64,000 nt of DNA from Trichopria drosophilae (taxonomy: Eukaryota > Arthropoda > Insecta > Hymenoptera > Diapriidae), in contig CM059584.1 of assembly GCA_030407085.1 (NCBI GenBank), forward strand, positions 132,531,501 through 132,595,500, written 5' to 3'. The notes below the pieces were generated by a model. That model did no database searches. It was not told the origin of the DNA and was given only the letters and a program-made list of their open reading frames with translations. Every line of letters begins with the position of its first letter. The first letter of the stretch is position 1. The translations under genes and the position numbers were made by a program. Below, piece after piece: positions 32,601 to 43,900 of the stretch.

Positions 32601-35293
32601 GCAGTTTTATCAAAAACATCACACAAATTTTATTTTAAATTCTGTAGTTTTCAAAAATTTCTATAAATTTTGAAATCAAATATAGGTTTTGTACCTAAAA
32701 TTAATTAAATGTTTACTTCTCTTTCAATAAAAAAAAAATAAACAAAATAAATGTATTAAAGATTTTTAATTTTTTAAATTCAAAATATTTGATCTAATTA
32801 AAAAAATTCCTTTTTTGAGAACAAAATATAAAAAAAAAACATGAAAATAATTTCTTATCAAAGTATTTTAAGTTTTTAATACCAAAATAGTCATCTACAT
32901 GAAAAAAGGAAATAAATTATTAATATAATTCTCACTTCTTGTATTTATTTGCAGCGTTTTGAATATGGCAAGAAAACCAAATATTGACACTTTTATCAAT
33001 GTTTATTTAATGAAGAGATAATATTCCTTCCAAACAAACAAATCTCTCACTAAGAATCAGTGATAATTCTTTGAAATCATTAATTACTCAATTGAATGAA
33101 AGCTTTAATCAAAAGAGAACTAGTATGCGAACTTATTAATCTATTAAAAATATCTCCTAATTAATATTCAGCCATTTAATACAAGTCCATGTAATTAATG
33201 TATCTTAAAATGTCATTAAATCAAATTTTTTTTAGTTTGAAGAATCACTAAATAAACATGGTAATGGGTAAACAGAAAATATACAGTAGCCCTCCATTTA
33301 TTTTAACTCCTTCCCTTATTTCAACTTTATTTCTTCCTCTATTTTAACTTTTTTTCCCTGAGTCGTTCCCCCACTATTCGTCGCGACGTCAGTTCACACA
33401 TGCATATGCATTATACATACTGTGGCCCTCCCCTTATTTTAACTTTTCGAGTCAAGAAAGATGTCAGCTTCTTCCCTTATTTTACCGCTTCCCTTCATCC
33501 CCACCACTGGCAGTATGAGAGAATAAAAACAGAGAAAAGAGATACATACAGTGGCCCTCCCCTTATTTTAACTCCTCTTATTCTAACTGCGTCCTCTATT
33601 TTAACTTTTTTTCGTCCCTTATGTTAACTTCTTCCCCTCATGAGTCCCCCACCATTCACCATTTGAAAGTGTTCAAAAGAGTGCGGACTGCTGTTTGCGC
33701 TTGCGCATACAGGTGAAGAAGGTCTCCACTATGTCTGTATTTCCGTTTTTATTCTCTCAAACTGCCAGTGGTGGGGATGAAGGGAAGCGGTAAAATAAGG
33801 GAAGAAGCAGCCATCTTCCTTGACTCGAAAAGTTAAAATAAGGGGAGGGCCACTGTATAGTGGCGTCATTCTTCTTCAACACTTTCAAATGGCGAATGGT
33901 GGGGGAACTCATGAGGGGAAGAAGTTAACATAAGGGATGAAAAAAAGTTAAAATAAAGGACACAGTTAAAATAAGGGGAGGGCCACTGTACATATGTATA
34001 TATGTATGTGTATACAAATCAGGTGGTACACTGTAAAAAATCGAAATGAACGCGAAGAAAGATGTCAGCATATATGTTTTCTCTTTCTTAGATCCTTAGT
34101 GGTGGGGATGAGGGGAAGCGTTAAAATAAGGGAAGGTGCCGCCATCTTTCTTGTCTCGAAAAGTTAAAATAAGGGGAGGGCTACTGTACTTGGGGATTTT
34201 TGGGGTATCTGAATTCAAATATGGGGACATAAAATCAAAATTTCGAATTCAATATGGCAGAATACTTTCTGAAGCATTGATCTATTCATTTTGCAATTTT
34301 AATTAATTTTTAGTGGCCAGTATAGTACAGTCTAAAGGTTAAGAATCACTAAATAAACATGGTAATGGGTAAACAGAAAATATACATAATTTTATAAAAA
34401 TATTCAACTTACGAGAGATGAATTTGAAATCAGAAAGGAATTTTTCGCACTTTGCTATCGCATCAGCCTTATCAGTAGCCAGCTCGTCTACCAGTCCAAT
34501 CTCCAGTGCTTTTTGGGGTGTAAAAAGCGATCCCCTATTTTGTACAAAAAGTATTAAATGTGACAAAACGCCACTTATAAGTTATATAATATTAAAAAAG
34601 ATACCTCAAGAGTGCAAGCTCTGCTTGTCGTTGTCCAATAACATTAACGTACGAGTCTTGAAACCACCTAGGTGCTACAATACCTAACTTTGTCTCGTTA
34701 AGTCCGATTGTATGGCTGCCTTCTACCATGACTCGATATTCGCACGAGAGGGCAAGAAGACAACCTCCCGCTGGACTTGCGCCCTACAACCCACATTTAC
34801 TTAAAACTACAATAAATTTTTTATTTACATCTTATGTTTGCCGTTTACATTAATCGCAGCAGCCGTTGGAATTCCTGTGCTGTAAAGGGTCAACCACAGG
34901 TCTTGAAGAGATTGCCAAAATTCTTTGGCACGTTTCAGGTCTGGTTTATACATTTCCATGATATCGAGGCCTGCTGAGAAAACAGTCGGTTGCGAAGATG
35001 TCAAAATCAATCCTCTGCTACCTGCATCGATCACCGCTTCTAAAGCTCTTTTCATCTCGGAGATAAGCTCAAGATTCAGACTGTTAACAGGAGGCCTCGC
35101 CATCGACAAAATTGTTATACCTAAAGTATATTTATGAAATAAATCGGTTCCAATATTGGAAAGGGATCGACGTACCAGTCTTGTCGTTTTGTTGAACGTC
35201 CACCAAGTTCGCTTGGCTCGATAGGCATCTAGACAAATTGTTTGTCCTGCATTTGGCCAGTCGAGTTAAATGCCTTGTCATCTGAGGTAACAT
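23642..35293 (-). CDS. ECI1: ECI1, mitochondrial enoyl-CoA delta-isomerase 1
   Basis: Five exons on the minus strand: 35293-35176, 35120-34849, 34783-34605, 34534-34413 and 23808-23642. All junctions are GT-AG and the phases match, giving about 285 residues (human 302). The enzyme moves 3-cis or 3-trans double bonds to 2-trans during beta-oxidation of unsaturated fatty acids in mitochondria. The N-terminus is basic and Arg/Ser-rich (MLPQMTRHLTRLAKCRTNNL), as expected for a mitochondrial presequence. The crotonase fold shows FSAGLDIMEMY (oxyanion-hole side, about 87-97), SPAGGC (about 133-138) and GLNETKLGIVAPRW with catalytic Glu at about 160. The last exon ends in FIQDEKVQKGLDKYIQSLKK. An upstream in-frame ATG at 35350 would add 19 residues. 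Intron 4 is 10.6 kb and packed with transposons. Confidence 0.95.
23809..24360. other. 5' portion (in + coordinates) of ECI1 intron 4
   Basis: AT-rich sequence with no gene or repeat that I can recognise. Confidence 0.5.
24370..24840. repeat. Divergent tandem repeat, about 4 units of about 118 bp
   Basis: Each unit carries TTTGACATTGAAATAACC, a GATTCACGGATCC-like block, TTTGGATTCAG and TCTCAACTTTTTTAGTG. Unit-to-unit identity is moderate, so the array is old. It lies in ECI1 intron 4. Confidence 0.7.
24960..25275. repeat. Tandem repeat, three units with AAAATGGCGG motif
   Basis: Units of about 105-120 bp contain TTCAAAATGGCGG then GATATAATATGGCGACT, plus TTGTTATCTTATTG..TCGCTGAATTCG. The same AAAATGGCGG / ATATGGCGG pairing recurs at 26800-26935 and, inverted, at 28990-29265. 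Confidence 0.7.
25279..25866. mobile_element. Foldback element related to the GGGTGTCC family
   Basis: The left arm (about 25279-25420) pairs with the right arm (about 25730-25855): AATCAAATGAATAC / GTTCATTTGACTATT, AAAAGTCCTATACC / ACACAGGACTTTT and CCGATGCCTACAATTTTATTG / CAAATTGTAGGTATCGG. The right end GGACACCCTGTATATT is the same as that of 12042-12437. The left terminus is degraded. Confidence 0.7.
25870..27054. other. ECI1 intron 4, no gene
   Basis: AT-rich. Partial ATGGCGG-type repeat units at about 26760-26945 are the only recognisable feature. Confidence 0.5.
27055..28860. mobile_element. hAT-like non-autonomous element with AGTTAAA arrays
   Basis: The ends are CAGGGTTGGGTAAGTTAAC and AGTTAAGTTAAAAGT..CTACCCAACCCTG; CAGGGTTGGG is a common hAT terminus. 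Both ends open into long arrays of AGTTAAA/AAGTTAA heptamers (27070-27500 and 28380-28840), which are inverted relative to each other at the outermost ends. The middle holds a second inverted pair (about 27590-27800 and 27870-28060) around GCAATAATTAAT and CGGCAACAATAATAATAGAAAAAG. Flanking 8-bp sequences do not match, so the target duplication is lost or the ends are not exact. Confidence 0.7.
28043..28345 (-). CDS. Unrecognised 100-codon frame inside the hAT-like element
   Basis: The minus-strand frame begins MHSKKLKGGFSTNKEDG and contains EKLYVSNTDGRYFLKNYF. It is less repetitive than its surroundings. It could be a captured host segment or a transposase remnant. I do not recognise it, and chance is also possible. 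Confidence 0.25.
   Translation of the reverse strand: MHSKKLKGGFSTNKEDGIFNRNIFSTFSAVFFLTSESCLPESEVMRKNIAEKLYVSNTDGRYFLKNYFLHQTTRETLCIFNAKNLSRAFHQDFKKNLLFY
28985..29290. repeat. Tandem repeat, three units of about 120 bp (CCGCCAT motif)
   Basis: Units contain ATTTATCCGCCATATTG, GGCCATTTTTAAATTTGAA, CTAACCTCCGAT and CGAAAATCCT. The CCGCCAT cores are the inverse of the AAAATGGCGG arrays at 24960-25275. Confidence 0.75.
29533..30781. mobile_element. piggyBac-type foldback element, copy 1
   Basis: TTAA at 29529-29532 and 30782-30785 flank ends CCTATTAACTCCCAAAAG and CTTTGGGCGTTTAAGGG. Almost the whole 1.25 kb folds back: TTCCAATATGGCGCC (about 29690) pairs with GGCGCCATATTGGAA (about 30610). Poly-A/T rich centre, no transposase. 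Confidence 0.8.
31139..32426. mobile_element. piggyBac-type foldback element, copy 2
   Basis: TTAA at 31135-31138 and 32427-32430 flank CCCATTAAAGCCTGAAATG and CATTTCAGGCGTTAATGGG. The internal order of blocks matches copy 1 (TTTCGTATCAAAAT, CCTACTGTTTTC, GGTCGCTCTT, AATATGGCGCCG), so both are one family. No coding sequence. Non-autonomous piggyBac relative inferred from TTAA and CCC/GGG ends. Confidence 0.85.
32430..33239. other. ECI1 intron 4, unassigned AT-rich stretch
   Basis: Contains an inverted pair near 32535-32600 (AGTAACAGTTATGTAACATT / AATGTTACATAACTGTTACT). Nothing else is recognised. Confidence 0.5.
33240..33285 (+). repeat. 46-bp direct repeat, copy 1
   Basis: AAGAATCACTAAATAAACAT onward through GGGTAAACAGAAAATATACA is identical to 34341-34386, on the other side of the MITE cluster. 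Confidence 0.9.
33284..34186. mobile_element. Cluster of nested/interleaved pogo-like MITEs
   Basis: Ends of the form TA|CAGTGGCCCTCCCCTTATTT occur at 33284, about 33419 and 33549. Inverse ends (AAATAAGGGGAGGGCCACTG|TA) occur at 33855, 33988 and 34186. Subterminal GACTCGAAAAGTTAAAATAA and CTTCCCCTCATGAG / CTCATGAGGGGAAG blocks show which ends pair: 33419 with 33855, 33549 with 33988, and 33284 with 34186. The pairs overlap rather than nest cleanly. Confidence 0.75.
34341..34386 (+). repeat. 46-bp direct repeat, copy 2
   Basis: Identical to 33240-33285. It lies 27 bp from the ECI1 exon 4 donor site, within intron 4. Confidence 0.9.
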
Positions 35294-37913
35294 TTTTCTT
35301 CTTTTTATCTTCACACAAAAACTTAATATATTTGCACTTTCACTGAACACTTTTCAAAGAAGTTCATGTGCGCTTACACGATTACGTATGTCGAATACTA
35401 TCTGAAGAATAACAATTTACACCGCGTAGCTTATAATATAATACTTGATTGTTTACAGTATTCTGCGATCCGATTTGGTCTGAATCCGGCAATCTGATAT
35501 ATATGTACACAAATACAAATGTTGCAAACAATACAATTAAATACTGCCCGTATAAAGCGTCGCGTACATTTCGCACATGCGCGAAAAGGATGTATTTGCG
35601 GCACATTTTGTCGTCTACCAAATTTCTATAATTACTTTCGTACGTACTAAAATATAAAGCAAATAAACGTTTTTAGACGTTTTAATTAAATTACATACTT
35701 TTTTTTTTACTATTTACTTAAGTAATTTATTTTTTTTATCTAAATTTCCCGCCAATCCGTTTGGAAAACAGAAAAAAACATGGCTGAATTCGACGAGTTT
35801 CTGAAATCTGAACATGAGTTCATAACCCGGCAAACGAAAATGGATTAAAACAAATTGAAAATTTGAATTCTTTTGAATCCGGATTCTTAATTCCGTGTAA
35901 AGAATTTAAATAAATTAGAATGTTCAGGGTTAAATAATTTTCTATTCATACTGCGGGTAATTGAAGCGTATAATCATTTTGCGTTGAAAAAGATTCAAAA
36001 TATCAATAAATCTCTCTATCAATGAAGTGAACATAACCTTAAAATGGCAATTACGAATATCGATAGCAAAATTATGTATTTGAGAATAGAAAAACAAGCT
36101 TTCGTGTCGCACATACCAAATATGTTCGAAGCCGACTAAACCTGTCAGTCGGTATCAAAACTTTTTAACTACTTTGTAAATAAATAATATTTGATAAATA
36201 TATCTTTTATGTACTTTGTTATTACGTAGGTACTAGAATAAATTGTGAATATAAACAATTACTCTTGTTCTATTTATTTACTTTTGTGCATACCGAGTGG
36301 ATACGTAATTACTGGGGATATAGTAAATTCATGTTTCTAAAAACGTTTTCTCCATCGACGGATTGCAGTATATCAAATTGCACACAAAGACACATCACAG
36401 CAAACGAAAATGGATTAAAGTAAATTGAAAATTTGAATTTTTTTTAATCCGGATTCCTAATTCCGTGTAAAAAATTTAAATAAATTAGAATGTTCAGGGT
36501 TAAATAATTTCCTATTCATACTGGGTAATTGAAACGTATAATTTGCATTGAAATTTTGCATTGAAAATGATTGAAAATATCAATTAATCTCTATCGCGCA
36601 ATGAAGTGAACATAACCTTAAAATGGCAGCAAACGAATATGGATTGGAATACATTGAAATCTTGAATTCTTTCGAATTCTGATTTTCCATTCTTTCATAA
36701 AAGAGTTGGGGAAAGTCGTCAGTTGATAAGGTTTGGTTATTTATCATATTTTATGTGTTATGCGTATTAAAGTGATAATCGCCTACTTAGAAAAAAGTTA
36801 TATCCATTATTTAATAACAAAGAATAATTAAAATGACGAAGCTCACATTATTAAATATTAAAAGAATTGTCGTAAATATATTCTCGTATCGAGGAATTCC
36901 CTTCCGCACATTTATTTCATTCGGTATTGATTTCAATACATACAAAAATCGGCAATTACGCGCACTAAACTGAAATGAATTTCTCTACAATATTTTCTGC
37001 TAATAATAGGATTATATACAGGAGAAGGTTGCCTATTCTGTTAAAAGAATAAAAAGTAATCTGATTTTGAAAGAAATACACAATTATTGAAAGATTGTCT
37101 TTCCAATTCTACGTCCTGAATTCAAATAAATTGACATAACCTCACATTTTACGAAGGGTTCAATTGAATCTCAAATAATATTTGCGAATTCTATTTATTG
37201 GAATTGAAATCAATAGACTACAACTTCCATCTTGTAATTGATTTCACTGAATACAAATCGAAGCAGGGCAATCCATGTATGTACAGGAATACTAACGAAT
37301 TCAGAATTGAAATAGATTTGCTAAAATCAACAATCCGGATTGGCGAGTAAAAATTTCAATTAATTTCAATAAATTTCTATCCATTTTCGTTTACTGGGAA
37401 AGACCTCATAATGTTCATCAAAAAAGAAGGGGGGGGGGGGCATCTGACTTCTTTTAGAGCACATTTCGAAATCATTCTGAACTCTTTTTTATTTAGGATG
37501 TGAAAATCACTCCTGTTGCAATGTTAAGCTACAAAATTTATGATTAATAACTTTTGGCTAAATAAAACCAAATTATACCAAAATTTTGCAAGATAGGCCG
37601 ATTTAAATTGGACAAATTACATTATTGGTCGCCTCTCGCAACCATTTAATCTTGATATTTCGTTTATTTTTTTTTTAAGTTGACATATTTTAAACTCTTT
37701 GTTTGTAACAAAAAAAGTACAAATTATTTGCACCGACGACTTACAAATAAATATATAATTTTTATATAAACGCGTTTAATCTGTCGGCATGTGATTTGAA
37801 ACTCAAAATTGTTTCATTGATATGGACACCAAATGCCACGTCAATCGCTGCTTACGTATCGAAAATATAATTCATTAAAATTAAAACTAATGATTCGTTT
37901 CGATTAAAACAAG
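35294..37913. other. ECI1-ALG5 divergent intergenic region
   Basis: The two genes start in opposite directions here, so both promoters should lie in this 2.6 kb. No TATA or initiator element can be assigned. Besides the direct repeats at 35832-36660, there is a G10 run at 37431-37440. The rest is AT-rich without a gene. Confidence 0.6.
35832..36660 (+). repeat. Direct repeat of about 225 bp, spaced 567 bp
   Basis: The segment from 35833 (GCAAACGAAAATGGATTAAA) to about 36050 recurs from 36400 to about 36630. It shares AATCCGGATTC, GAATGTTCAGGGTTAAATAA and GAAGTGAACATAACCTTAAA. A third, shorter unit begins at about 36630 (GCAAACGAATATGGATT). Confidence 0.85.
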
Positions 37914-40900
37914 ATGGTTTTCGATCTATTATTCGTTTATACTTTTATAATTGCTGCATTAGTGACACTTATTGTAAGTATATATTTGTATTAAATGAGG
38001 TTATGTTTCCGTTTGTTATTTATTTTGTTATTACGTGCAATAAAAGTTTACTTTTGAGATTAAAATTGTCGATAAATTTTGTAACATTTGGATATATTCA
38101 ACTATCTTTTTCAGTTTTGTTTATCCCTGCACTTTACGACAGACACGTATCCTGTATTACTTCGGTACGATGCTGAAAAGTATTTCTACAGTCCGAGTAC
38201 AAAGAAGAAGGAAATTTTTCCATCGATTGATGCGGATTGGAGTGTTCATATTAGTGTAATTGTTCCGGCTTACAATGAAGAAGATCGATGTAAGGTTTAC
38301 AATTTTTATACTTATTTATTTCTGAAATTATACATTATCATTTAATGTTAAGTAAGTAAAATGTACTATTTTGTCTGGATATGTCCAGATTTATACAATT
38401 TATTTATAGAAACATTTGTTAAACATTTATCTGATAATCGACACATTTTCATATTTTTCGTATTATGGCGTTCAAATGGATAGATCGTTAAAGAAGAATA
38501 TATAAAAAGAGGGTTTTAATGCGAATAGGTCAAATTATAGATATGTTTCTAGTTCCGATAATAGATAATTTAATAAATAAAGTTTTCATAAGAAAAAAGC
38601 CCCGAAGTCAATTGTGACTTGATTACAGGAAATTTTCATTGAAAAAAATGTTCTATTTCTTGAGATTGTCCTCTGAGATTGACCTGATGAGACTCGGTTC
38701 ATCGTGTATAATATTATTCATAAAATAAATTAATATCAATAACGTAACTTATGTAAAATTTTGTACAAATATGGGGAAATGTTGAATAATATGACCAATT
38801 ATGGGTAACGTTATGTTCAGCAAAAATTTGATAGTCCCAAATGCGTTACAAAAACTCTGCAAGAAAATAAATTTTCAATTTCAGTGCAGTTAAAATTATA
38901 GTTAACTATATTATAGACAAATTTAATATGTTTTAATAAGCGACAAGATTCTAAAGAAAAAATATTAAAGAAACGACCAATAGAAATGTAGTTGTAACAA
39001 AACTGATGCATAGGGGTATTAATTTTAGAAGACAAAAGAAAAATTTATGTTGAATCAATGTTTTAATATTATAATTGATATAAAGGAACCAAATCGGTGA
39101 AGCATAACTAACATCTGATAAAACTTATAAATGACTTCGTCAGTTATATTGTAGTTTCCGTTGAATGTAAATTTCATTTATTGATGAAATATATATTTTC
39201 AAATTCCATAAACGGGTTTCGTCTAGAGTCGGTTACCTCAATCAAGGATCTTGGAGTGATTTTCAATCGCTCGTTGAATTTTAAAGAACATTTAAAGTAT
39301 GTGATAACCATATCTTATAGAACTCTTGGATTCTTGATCAAAACTACCAAGAACTTTCATAATATTCATACGATCATATATCTCTATCGCACATTAATTC
39401 TGCCTCATTTATTATATTGCTCGTCTATATGGACACCTTTCGTTGCTACTGATATTTCTGATCTTGAATCGATACAACATAAGTTTGTGAGATATTTATC
39501 TCGAAAAGCTGGGAATCCGATGCACCCATTTGACCATGTTTACGATGACAGAGCTAAGTCTTTTGATCTGCAATCGGTAAAGTCCCTACATTCATACTAC
39601 GATATTTTATTAGCTTATAAAATTCTTAGAGGTTTGATTCATAGTGAGGAAGTTACGGGTTTATTTATACAGCGGTCAATCTCGCACCAGCTTCGTACTA
39701 TTCGATTCGTCGAAGAATCCGCTAATCGCAAAAATTATGGGTTTAATTCTATGGTACTAAGGCTAAAGCCGGCATGGAATTTATTACCACAATCGATTAC
39801 TTCAGAGAGACTGACAAATTTTAAATCCTATGTATTCAGGCTCACTAAAACTTTTTGTTAATTAATTTGAATAATTCATTATTACACTTTAATTTTATAT
39901 TATTATTTTAGTTTATATCATTTATTGTTACTCAAATTGTATAGCGCCTCATTATGTTTTTTGTTATATTTTGTGTAAAGGCACTTCTAGTGCCGTTGAT
40001 TCTAATAAATAAATAAATAAATAATGTAATACTTTTCTTATTCAAGTTCTTAAATAATTCTTTTGATGAAACGGAATAATTTATAAGTCTTGTATGGGAC
40101 ATCGCTCATCAAATCGACAACATTTTTCACACATATTATAATTTTAGTTTTACCGTTTGTGTACCGTTAGTACATGCAAAAGAAGTATTCTTAATTGTAT
40201 ACAACATTTTTAATTTTTATTTAGAAAAATGTAATTTTCGGTCCTCATAATGTTTTATTTATTTAGGCACAAAACTATGAGGACAAATAAATAATATCTG
40301 TTTTTTGTAGTTTTTTTATGTCCGAGCATGTTAAATATCCGCTTCTATACATTACTACAGGATGAGGTCAGAAAATCGTTCTAAAGTATTTAATTTACAC
40401 TTTTCAAAGGAATCAAATTCTGAAAAGTCTATACCTGCGGTGTTTTATATAATTAAAAAGTAAATGCAGTGCGTTAAGCGATAATAAGGAAAGGTAATGC
40501 AACGTAGACAACTGTAATGTTCTACACGCCATTTGTCTGGCATGAGATAACAGATTCGTAATCACTGGACCCCAAAATATAAGAAACCATTGTCTAAGAT
40601 ATACATTAGTAATGCTCCTAGAGCAATTGAAATAGCCCATCTATAAATCATTGATTACCGGAAGCAAACAATAACGTTATATATTTTAAAAATAATTTAT
40701 TATTGACATTATTGTCCTGAATATACTACAGAAAGAATTCAATTATTACATACTCCTAGAGACGTAATACATCTTAACTTTATTTAAATTGATATTATAA
40801 GTGTTAGTTTAATACAATAATTAAGAATATGTATCTTTATAAGGGCGCATCGTACCTTCCACGATATTTCTACAACAAAAATATGCTGAATATCAACAAG

Positions 40901-43900
40901 ACAGATTGTAATAAAATTGGGATGTTAAAGAATTCAGTTAAAATAACATTCAAATTTTTTAAAATCTCTGAAAATGACCCGGACTTACGATCCAGCTCTT
41001 CAATTTTTGTTACTCGTTCTGCTAATTTCTTTACTTTTAATTCAACCCACAAAGAAATAAATTATTCAAGATCATGCTTCTTAATTCTTCTAGTGAGATT
41101 TAGAATGATTGATAATAGGGAAGTATTAAAGAAGGTCATCAAATAGAATTCAAAGTCAAAAGAAAAAATGTCTTAATCATTCTTAATTATCTTCCATTTC
41201 CTGGAAATTGAAGACACTCTTGCGCATACATGGAAAAAATAATCCAGTGAAAATCCCTGAACTCGTTCCGGTGTTGAGGATTTGAGAAAATTTGGAGGAA
41301 TATTACGATTCAATTAATAGTAAATGTCTGAGAACTTTTCAAGAATCATTCTGGACTTTTACAAGAATATTAACTCTGAAGTTACAAAAAAAATTTGAAA
41401 CAATTTAAAAAAGTAATGTAATAAAAAAAATCCTAACTCCCATGGAGATTCGAACCCGGATCTGCTGCACGATAATCGTACACTTTAGCAAGCTCGACCA
41501 CTGGCGCTTTAATATTGATATGTACAGTACCGCTCAAAAGTATGAGCTCACCCTTGCGGAATTTTGGCTAAATTAAAATGTTAATATCTCATGGCCATCT
41601 TAATGTAAGGGAAAAGTAAGAAAAGGGAATTAAAGAGGAGACTTTCAGCTTCTCATTCGCGGTGGTTTCATTTCATTTCTTTATACATTTCTCTATGAAC
41701 TATGCTCGATTTACTAAAGCCATTTTTTTGTATTATTTTTTTCTTTTTCAATCCACTCCCATTTTTTTAAAAATGATTGCAGGAGAAATGTACAACGTGT
41801 AATCGAAAGGTAATCCTCATAGCTTTAATATGCCTCTTCAGGATTTTGAACAAAATAATGTGATTTTTTTTCTATCTGCTATATCTCGGAAAATTGACGT
41901 GATATAACAAATATTTAAGAAACAAAAAGTTTCATTTTTTACTTGTCTATTGGCTGAAATTTTTTCAAATTTTTAGAAGGAAATTGTTTTGATCCCATTT
42001 TGTCAAATTTACGCTTTTGTGCTGTGATTATTAACAGATCTAGATTTACATTTCAACTATGCTCAGTTTGAGATATAATAATTCATTTACATGTATTTAT
42101 AAATGAACAATGAACTTCATTTTAACATTATACTTAGAAAGTATCAACAATTGTATTTATGTATATATGTACATATTTATTAAATTTTGCTTTCTTCAAA
42201 AAAAACCGCCACGCGCTTTGCCTGAAACATCCTAATAGTAAAGACAAAAATAATCTTAAACTTCATCATAGTTTAAATGCAACTTTGCATCCGAAAATGA
42301 TTGTTACACAACAAATGTTGAAGTCGAAAAAATACAGTAAAAAAAAAAATTCCTTCTAAAAATTTGAAATAATTTCAGCCAATAGATAATTAAAAAATGA
42401 AATTTTTTGTTTCTTAAACATTTTTTATATCACGTTAATTTTCCGAAATATAGCAGACTGAAAAAAATCACATTAATTTGTTCAAAATTGAATAAGTATT
42501 TGTAAAGAAATATTAGACTAAATCCCGATGAGGCAAATTAAAGCTATAGGAATTACCTTTCGATTACACGTGGTACATTTCTCCTGCAATCATTTAAAAC
42601 AAAATGGGAGCGGATTAAAGAAGAAAAAAAATAATACAAAAAAATGACTTTAGTAAATCGAGCATAATTCGTAGAAAAATGTATATATTGAAATGAAACT
42701 ACCACGACTGAGAAGCTGAAAGTCTCCTCTTTAATTCCCTTTTTCTATTTTTCCCGTATGTTGAGTTGGCCATGAAATATCAACGTTTTAATTTAGGCAA
42801 AATTCCGCAAGGGTGTGCTTTTGAGCGGTACTGTAGCTATAAACAAGGCCAACACTACCCTGTGGGCCCGGGTCGACTGAAAATTGACCGTAATTCGGTC
42901 GACTTGTGCAAAGAATCGACCCAAAATTGATTGAATGCCGACTACGGTCGATTTTCGGTTGATTTTCGGTCGATTTTTGGACGATTTTTGGTCAATTTTC
43001 AGTCGACTTTTACGAAGCTGACCGATTAATGCATTTGATTAGGTCAATATTAAGTTGATTTAGTAAAAGTCGGCTGAAAATCGATCCAAAATCGGCAATC
43101 GTTCAATTATGGGTCAATTCCAGGTCAACTCCCTGCGTAAGTCGACCGATTTTCGGTCGACCCGGGCCGATAGAGTATGCCGATACGCAATAAACGAAAC
43201 ATTATTACAATGAATTAAATACTTTTTATTTCGGTTTCTCGACCATTTTCATTGAAATTCTTTCGTTCTAATCCGATATAATACGTGCATAGAACATAAA
43301 CATAACCTACAACATATTAACTGGCAGTTTTTTACATGAAAACACGAACTAAAATGCAATCAATTTCCCCGGAACTAAGTAATAATAATATATGTGATGG
43401 TAAACAATGCCTGTCATGGACGTAACATTTGTTTTTCATTTTTCTTTATAACAACAAAAAAATTGTACAATAAAGCCGACGCATTAAAACGAATTTTCCT
43501 GAATTCAAGTACATATTCGGAAATCACGTGAAAGTATTAAATCGATGAATTTCGAAATAGGTTAGAATGTTTCTCAATTCGAAACGGCAAGAAACCGGAT
43601 TGGAAGCGAAATTTCTGAATTCGATCTTATTGTTTTTCGTTTGTTGTGTAGAGAAACATATTTCGCCAGCACGCGAAATATTCCCGAAGAATTCTGGGAT
43701 TTACACGCGCATAATTCTCCTGAACTGTAACTGGGGTATTTACTTTCAACGCATTTCCGAATGAATTTGGGAAATATATTTCGAATTCCAGAATTATTGA
43801 GAAACGTTTGCATACATTTGCCAACAGTCATGAGGTTTCCGTCGAACTTTTCTCAAATCCTTAATATCCGAATGAGTTCGGAGACTTTCACGGAATTATT

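Noticed and set aside
43567..43831. Overlapping frames on both strands in ALG5 intron 2
   Set aside because: Neither resembles a protein family; both strands being open over the same bases is common in a sequence with few stop words.
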